This document shows, piece by piece, positions 57,684 to 64,000 of a DNA stretch of 64,000 nucleotides. This DNA is from Paragonimus westermani (taxonomy: Eukaryota > Platyhelminthes > Trematoda > Plagiorchiida > Troglotrematidae). The notes under the pieces were generated by a model, which did not search any database, was not told where the DNA came from, and worked only from the letters and a program-made list of their open reading frames with translations. How positions within the stretch are numbered: position 1 is the first letter of the stretch; every line of letters begins with the position of its first letter. The translations under genes were made by a program, and so were the position numbers. The DNA lies in NCBI GenBank assembly GCA_008508345.1, contig QNGE01000865.1:79712-143711 (forward strand), given 5' to 3'.

Positions 57684-60411
57684 ACAACGTAGCCAACATG
57701 TCTTATCCCGACGTTGATTGACGATAGTGAACGAACTCAGCGTAGCAAGTTAGGTAAAAGCCACATGTGAACGTTCAGCCTTTTCATTGAAACTGATAAA
57801 AGCACGTGATCTTCAACATCATAACCAAACAATCCATCCAAGATATGAGCCAGTCCGTCGATGTTGCAGCCGCTCAATTCTGGGGATAAGTTATGATAAC
57901 CTTCTCAAAGGCACAATGTAAAATTTACCAAACATGCGGCATAAACATTTTCCACAAAAAACTGAATGTGATGGATAAATGCAGTAAACAACTCGATGGA
58001 AACGGAGGTTAGGAAGATGCAAAATAAAGAATCGTAGATTCACTTCATGATTAACCTAGGTCCATTTTGTTCTTGACTGTTGATTTACTTCGAGCCTGAT
58101 CTGGTCGTCTGAGAACGGACGTTCACGACTACCATTATGGATGAGCAAAATGACAACAGTTCTTTCAGAGGAATAGGTGAATTTACAGGTAGAGAACGGA
58201 AATAATAATTAAGAATTTATTTAACGGCTCGTCAGTTGATAGCGGTAAGTCTTAATTTGGTTCATGACCAAAAAACCATCAGTTCTGACGAGTTCATTTG
58301 GTCACTTAGCTAAAACCTAAGGATGTTAAATGTGAGAGAATTGTGTGGAACACTCTGTTGTTCTAGATTACAGTACATAATGGAATGATTCACAATTGCA
58401 AAGCTTCTCTGAGTGATTGTTAACTCATGAATGAACTATATTATATACACAATGATGTTATTGTGTACTGACTGACGTGAAAAAGTCATTTTCACAATAT
58501 TCATCCTATCGTCACTAAGTCTGAATAAACACATTTGGACACGATGCCGAACAGGGTTGACCACTAAATTTGGCGCTTTATCTACCGAAACGGGCCTGAT
58601 GAACAATCCATTAGTACGTGATGTTTGCAGTCAAATGCGGTTGGTGTTTAGACCAAATCAATGATCTCTCGATTTCTCACCGTTAATAAATAGAACAACA
58701 CTATGACGAATACCTGGAGCAAGTAAACAGTCGCAGGAGACCGACCGGGTTCAGCATTCTCTACTGAATTGTACCAATTGAAACCAACAGTTTTTGTAGG
58801 AAATAACAGTTGCGAGATTCCACAGTTGCGCAACACATCCATACGTCCCAAAAAATGCCGTCACTGATAAGCAAATTGTATATGTACAGCTTCTAAACAG
58901 ACTCACATTATCCTCTTTCAGAATACGCTATTCTCGTCAACTGCATCAAAGCGAACTTTCGGGAGTTCACGTACTGTCATTTTGTGAATACAAGTTTCAC
59001 AAAAAACCACAGTTGCAGGTAACAGAACGTTATTTTACTTGTTCAAAAGCTTCAGAAGGGCTATTCTGGAAATTTCGGACAAAAGTTAAGATTCACGACG
59101 TGAATAAGAGAGTTGCAGAGAATTCCGCAAGCAACCATGTCTATCAAACTTTCATTCGCAGTATATTGGGGTTCTAATTAGTTTACTACGATCCTGCTCA
59201 TCTAGATTTCTTTACAGTTATAGATATTAATCGGGATTTAGTCTAAGACCATTAAAAGCCAGTTGTTCATATATTTCTGTAGTATGTTACGTTTCCTTCA
59301 ATAAATCGGAGTTTCCACAGTCAGTAGCTTTCTTATTAACGTTCTACCACAGACCAACGTACATTCAATTGGTTTACACTTAAGCAAACCGCCCATTATT
59401 TACGACATAGCCGCACAGGCTTCAGTCAATTATTGAATTGACCTTGTGTTTGGATAATAATCAGTCCTTGTACTCTAATCAATTAGCAAACCGTTCAAGA
59501 TAGGTGACTGAACAAAAGTCCCTTTCACTTTCAATATCACAACCTAAAATCAAAGATATCTTTGTGGACTGCTTCCATTTGTTTGCCATTAATTTGGTTC
59601 ATCTGCGCTTCTGTTTTTCCACGATTGTCATTCTGGTTGAGTCAGCTTCTCTTAACCCTGTCTATAAAATCTGATCGATCAGAGTGTATGACGTTGTCCA
59701 AGTGTCCCGTCACAGCTTAATATTTGTAATGATACATGCGCCACATGGAATGTCACAAAATAGGTCGCGCAACGAACTCTCCCTTCCCGTTGAAAGACCA
59801 GTGACAGGAACTCCCAAATGTGCTGTACTCGCGAGTGATCATTCTTGGGGTGGATGACAGACATGACACGTAAGAAGTAAACAAACACTACTGGGGAGCA
59901 TATAGTTAATACTGGGAGGAATTCCCCATGACCTTTTTTTCTGTATGAGTGTCATGCAGTTGGTAACATATTTTTACACGTTTCCTAAAAAGCACATCGT
60001 GTTACTAGTGCCAGGTGAGTGCAGTTTGTCTGTAAGCTAGTCTGCTTCAGATAGTTTGATATGGTGGTTTATGAGTGCTTTCATATCTGCCCCACACCTC
60101 CTCCGATGACCACTATTGATGTGACAAACAGGGTTTGTGAATCACATTAGGTTAATGACTTGAGACGAAATCACCAGGTGCTTGCTGACTACACGCAACT
60201 TGATAGGGTGCAGGTCAAGTGTTGTTTGCAATCCATTAGTGAATTGTTAAGGTAAAATGTGTTGGACAGTTGTCTGTGTAGTACATATGACGTAATGTTT
60301 CCAGTGACGTGAGAAAACCAGGGCTATTCACAGAACGAACAGGTCACTTGTCTCGACTGTAGTGTACTCCAAATTTCATGAGAAAGAAATTTTATCATAG
60401 AGAATAAAGAG
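57684..60411. other. unassigned, AT-rich sequence
   Basis: No exon, repeat family or RNA gene recognised. Confidence 0.4.
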
Positions 60412-60630
60412 GTGCAAGTTAGTGCCAAGTTCTTAATCCGTCATCCTAACCAGCAATCGTCCTCTATAGAAATTTGTAAGGCCAAAACCACTGCTCTCTT
60501 TAGAGCAGCGATCCTTCCTGAAGGTGACTCTTCACAAGGATGGTCTACACTATCTGTATTGTACTTCACTCTGAAAAACACTTTCCTCCTGAAAACAAAT
60601 CGACGGAAAGGGTTTCTTGTTCTCAAATGA
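60412..60630 (+). CDS. open frame, unknown
   Basis: 72 codons to TGA, reading 'SAKFLIRHPNQQSSSIEICK', 'LFRAAILPEGDSSQGWSTLS' and 'TFLLKTNRRKGFLVLK'. The composition is protein-like. The minus strand is also open (60441-60626), and the acceptor is poor, so this is weak. Confidence 0.25.
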   Translation: MQVSAKFLIRHPNQQSSSIEICKAKTTALFRAAILPEGDSSQGWSTLSVLYFTLKNTFLLKTNRRKGFLVLK

Positions 60631-61110
60631 TTTCAGTGAGAAATGTGTAAACTTACTAACGGATAATTTTCCAGAATTCAACCTGCAGAATCGTTCTGGG
60701 TATGAAACCATCAAACGTTTAAGGGACAAGGGATACGCATGACCCTACTTTTTTCCCGCTGAGCGGTCAATATACGGATAAAATATCGATCGGGCCAACA
60801 AAGCATGCTAAGTTTTGGAAACAGATCACAGCTTTACACTAAGGCTTAGTGCTAATAAGAGCGGTTAGCTCTGGTCCAGTAGGCGACCACAGACAGCACC
60901 CTAGTCAAAAATGAACATCACAGAATGCACGGCGGCTGAGTGGATCATGTGCCATACAATTTCATTGGGAAATGTGTCAAACCTTGAGTAGTTAATTCCA
61001 GGGCGACCAATCCATATTTGTATCTACCTTCCCTTATCCCGTTGAGTATCAAAGTGTGTACGTTCGTCCTAAATTTCAGACTTCTTAAAACAATTTCCAT
61101 ATTCTTCCAG

Positions 61111-61162
61111 TTTGCAGCCTTGTTAGTTGGATTGTTTGTTCACCCAAAACGGTCCAGAAACA
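61111..61162 (+). CDS. candidate 52-nt exon
   Basis: Between a strong acceptor (CCATATTCTTCCAG) and donor AACA|GTAAGA. In phase 1, as left by 56390, it reads C-S-L-V-S-W-I-V-C-S-P-K-T-V-Q-K; in phase 0, 'FAALLVGLFVHPKRSRN'. Splice sites are good, but such a short open stretch carries little weight. Confidence 0.3.
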
Positions 61163-61444
61163 GTAAGACTGATATCAGCCACCTGGGTTCAGTTTGACTG
61201 TTCCATCTCCGAAGGAGCGTCAGTATCCCGGCTCGACGTCTCCAGTGCTCATCCTGCAGACTCGGTAACTGAACTTGCGGGCCATTTGTATCAGCAGAAA
61301 GACAAGGATCATTCGTACTATATCTTTTTCATTCAACAAGGCCACACGAATTGCCCCGGGAGTGCGAATATGGACACAAAATCCGCGGTCCGAACCAAAA
61401 GGCTCACCCAACAAACAGGCGCCCTAACCGAGTCGGGTGAGTGA
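61127..61444 (+). other. GC-rich open frame, possible retroelement piece
   Basis: 105 codons from a TTG after a stop to TGA; the antisense strand is also open for 64 codons. GC content is clearly above the flanks, like the transposon segments in this window, but no motif was recognised. It overlaps the small candidate exon at 61111. Confidence 0.3.
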
Positions 61445-61971
61445 ACGGTCACATCACACCGTTGTAACTACAGCCAAACTATTTGGCACATGGTTGTACG
61501 CGTATCTTTGGTCGAGTCGCTCGGTCCCACCGTCTCACTATTTCAGCCGCCATAGTCCACAATCGATAACGCCAGTCTGGTGGCACGCCTTTGGAAAGGT
61601 TTTAGCGTTTGGAAATCAATATTAAACAGGGTACGAACACCGACCAATGGGTGCAAACGGACAGAAGTACAATATTTCTCCAACCGACTGTGCCATCACC
61701 ATAGTTTTTCACCAACCAATAGACAATAAAAGCCTGCATCCATGGCCGCAACGGATTTACGATTCACTGAAAATCTGATTAAAACCTAACAGTTTCTCCA
61801 TAGGATTCGAGGCACGTCATACTGTGCTTCTAGATTTATCACGTTATTCGCAGATTCTGACATGATGTATTCTAGTCATGCTATGGAAATAGTAAGCGTC
61901 GCTTGGCCCTCCTCAATTTTGTGGCCTCGTCACTGAGCCGTATCATTCTTTTTCTCGTCAGAATGCCCTAT
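61445..61971. other. unassigned sequence left of the LTR
   Basis: A CAATAAAAGC polyadenylation-like site lies at about 61725. Nothing else recognised. Confidence 0.35.
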
Positions 61972-62499
61972 TGTGGTGGATTGTCAGGTCGGGGGTGCGA
62001 GTTTTCGAACGCTCGGCCGAATACCTCAACGTGGGGGAGGTACGTTTGAAAACCTGCTGCGATCGGATCAAGGACAACGTGCGCGACCGGATGAGTCATC
62101 GCTCGACTAGATCGGACCAACGGGCGAGGCAGGGCAGGCGAAATACGACAGACGGCCAGATCGGAGGCGTGGTTTTTCCAACATTCAGAGGAACATCTCG
62201 ACACGATGTTGGAATACGGTCAAGGCCAACACTGGGTGGATGGCGGACAGCACGAGCAGCCGGACGAGCCATCGCGCAACGGAATCGGACAAACAGACGA
62301 GGAATGGCAAGCGAAAAACCCTCCGATAGAAGGCACCGGTCACGCACGTAAACCGGTTAGAAGTGCACACGACGTGTGAAGGGAAACCGGGGGGTGCTGC
62401 GGCTTGGAATTGCGACTCATAAACGAGAGAGCGCGCGTTGCATGTGACTAGCGATTTGGACAATAAAGATTGTGCTTTGTTGGACGCCTTCTCGCTACA
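61972..62499 (+). mobile_element. solo LTR of an LTR retrotransposon (528 bp)
   Basis: Begins TGTGGTGGATTGTCAGGTCG, ends TCGCTACA and is flanked by CTAT on both sides (61968-61971, 62500-62503), a clean 4-bp target-site duplication. AATAAA is at 62462-62467, with a CATAAA box about 45 bases before it. It is roughly 96% identical by eye to 48391-48918, in the same orientation. No internal retroelement sequence is present. Overlapping frames on both strands inside it are non-coding artefacts of a GC-rich LTR. Confidence 0.92.
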
Positions 62500-62503
62500 C
62501 TAT

Positions 62504-63459
62504 TCGACCATTTATCCGCATCCTGATCAAGGTAACTTGTGTCATCGAAATCAGTGTGGACGGCTTGTTCAAAAATATTGTCCGGATTGAAGAGTTTTGT
62601 CCCCCGGATACCTACAATATCTCGGAAAATGCTGCGCGTGAATGTGATTGGATTAAACATGATGTCGGAACTAAATCCCACTGATGGACGACGACTAAGG
62701 AAACAACTATTGACAAAAACGATTTTGGTAACTTACAGATGAACCATAAATAACATGTACATATTTCTGGACACCATTAACTAGAGACAGCTAAATCTCC
62801 ATAAAGTACGCTTGTCGGTGTTGTCTACACCGCCATACGAGATCATTTGTGCATTCCATGCAATAAATACTGCGTCTTCATCTTCAACGGTTTTTTATAT
62901 ATTACGTCTGGTTAATACGTATCTGTAACTAACGGCTTAATAGATCATACGCTAAAATATCTATACTACTCTGCTACACATATACCGTAACGGCAGTAAT
63001 TCGCAGAATAGTTGCACAGATTCTGCACTTCAGTCAAAGCTATTAGAGAACTGCTGCTCTGGCAGCAGGTCGAAAACCTTGCCACACAAAGGCAAGAAGA
63101 GAAAACGCAAGTGTATGAACAGTAAACTCGCAAAAGATGCTTAAGATGTTCTCCGCAGTTCTGCTTACACAGAAGCATTCTGCTTCGGCAAATTGACAGT
63201 ACACGTTGTAAAGTGGTCTCAGAGATGGTATTGTCTTCCAAGTTTATAGCCATTCCGAGTTCTTGTAGTGTTTGTGGACCTTCTCCATAGAATTCGGAGA
63301 AGATAATTCAGCTGAGTAAAATGTGGCGACCGTGGGGATTTCGTCTTTGGTCCACCGCGACCTATCCGTCATTCGTTTAATTCAGGTGTTCTCGTACACA
63401 TAGTGCGTAGTGTAGTGCTGCGAAATCGTGTTAAAACCAAACAATGAAGTACACTTAGT
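62504..63459. other. unassigned sequence
   Basis: A cysteine-rich minus-strand frame at 62966-63253 has no family match I know. Nothing else recognised. Confidence 0.35.
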
Positions 63460-64000
63460 GGTTCCGTTACGGTGAGACTGGACCTTGACGTGGTGTGACG
63501 GCTTGCGCATCTCGATGACCTTTTGGGCTAAACTGGACAGAGTTACTCATACCAGGCAGGCCAACAAGTAGAGGTATGACAAACCACAGTCTCCTGGCCC
63601 TCCAGGTTGGGGGTTGGAAAATAGTTGGCATCTCTTCCTGAAAAACGTACCATTTCTGGTACACCGCCACCCACCCGCTGCCTTGCGGTACAGGCTATTG
63701 AGCCAAAGGATTTGGTTGAGAACCCCATTCGTTCTCCTGTCAAGGTCTGGGCGTCCTGGCAGTATCTCAGCCCACACACAACCATGAATCCTCATAACAC
63801 AAACGATTCCATACTGCATCGGCCGTCTCGCAGTATAAACCGGGTCGCCCTATCTGCTGCATACAGCGGCAGGGTGGATAGGCGAAAACATGCTACTGCT
63901 GACCCCTCCCCCACTGTCCTATCCAATTTAGCTCTAAGGCCCCTCCGGATTCCCAATTCTGATAACTTCTCTGCAGGTCCCACAGCAGATATAATTAATC
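63460..64000 (+). mobile_element. probable non-LTR retrotransposon 5' region, running off the window
   Basis: GC-rich sequence (including CTCCTGGCCCTCCAGGTTGG and CACCCACCCGCTGCCTTGCG) leads to an ATG at 63784. That frame is open for 72 codons to the window end: 'MNPHNTNDSILHRPSRSINR', 'LSAAYSGRVDRRKHATADPS' and 'LSNLALRPLRIPNSDNF'. The sharp rise in GC and the long GC-rich leader before an open frame resemble the 5' end of an RTE-type element. No endonuclease motif is reached, so the class is inferred. Several antisense frames here are shadows. Confidence 0.45.

Noticed and set aside
63467..63983. Several minus-strand frames of 63-90 codons
   Set aside because: They overlap each other in different frames in a GC-rich repeat, and none has a domain.
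1..64000. CRISPR arrays, bacterial operons, ribosome binding sites, riboswitches
   Set aside because: Spliceosomal introns and animal-type retroelements show this is eukaryotic nuclear DNA; no regularly spaced direct repeats were seen.

Overview
The window looks like nuclear DNA of a flatworm, most likely a digenean trematode such as a liver or lung fluke. Coding sequence is sparse and cut into small exons with GT/AG sites and introns of about 2.5-12 kb. There is no operon-like gene packing. The repeats are remains of RTE and CR1/Jockey non-LTR retrotransposons, Penelope-like elements (PLEs), solo LTRs and a tRNA-derived SINE. The species call is inference; no search was run.

Layout. 1-5640 is a transposon graveyard: a decayed PLE reverse transcriptase carrying a trinucleotide expansion (1-1045), an old LTR (about 1123-1477), and a CR1-type element on the minus strand split by a plus-strand RTE copy (3048-5640). 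The RTE copy contains a 599-base assembly gap. 7593-13434 holds the last three coding exons of a mitochondrial inner-membrane insertase gene, OXA1L. This is the one host gene I recognise with confidence; its upstream exons were not found. An antisense RTE tail lies in its first visible intron. 13893-15441 holds SINE and tRNA-like repeats and a PLE endonuclease fragment flanked by inverted repeats. 18778-20252 holds two phase-compatible exons of an unknown gene. 21030-22290 is a second RTE copy, interrupted by foreign sequence with a perfect hairpin.

From 23133 to at least 56390 there are plus-strand exons with good splice sites: a signal-peptide exon, a cysteine-rich exon and several candidate exons. 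They may form one long secreted or membrane-protein gene of unknown function. The linkage rests on phase and sequence character only, and not every junction fits. On the minus strand a first coding exon (35555-35702) and a 36-nt micro-exon (34757-34792) suggest another gene. A decayed copy of that first exon with its 5' flank lies 3.7 kb away (39275-39580). Two solo LTRs with 4-bp target-site duplications (48276-48918, 61972-62499) and a probable retroelement 5' end (63460-64000) complete the right half.

Most other open frames of 60-150 codons look like chance or antisense frames. The few with protein-like composition are listed at low confidence.
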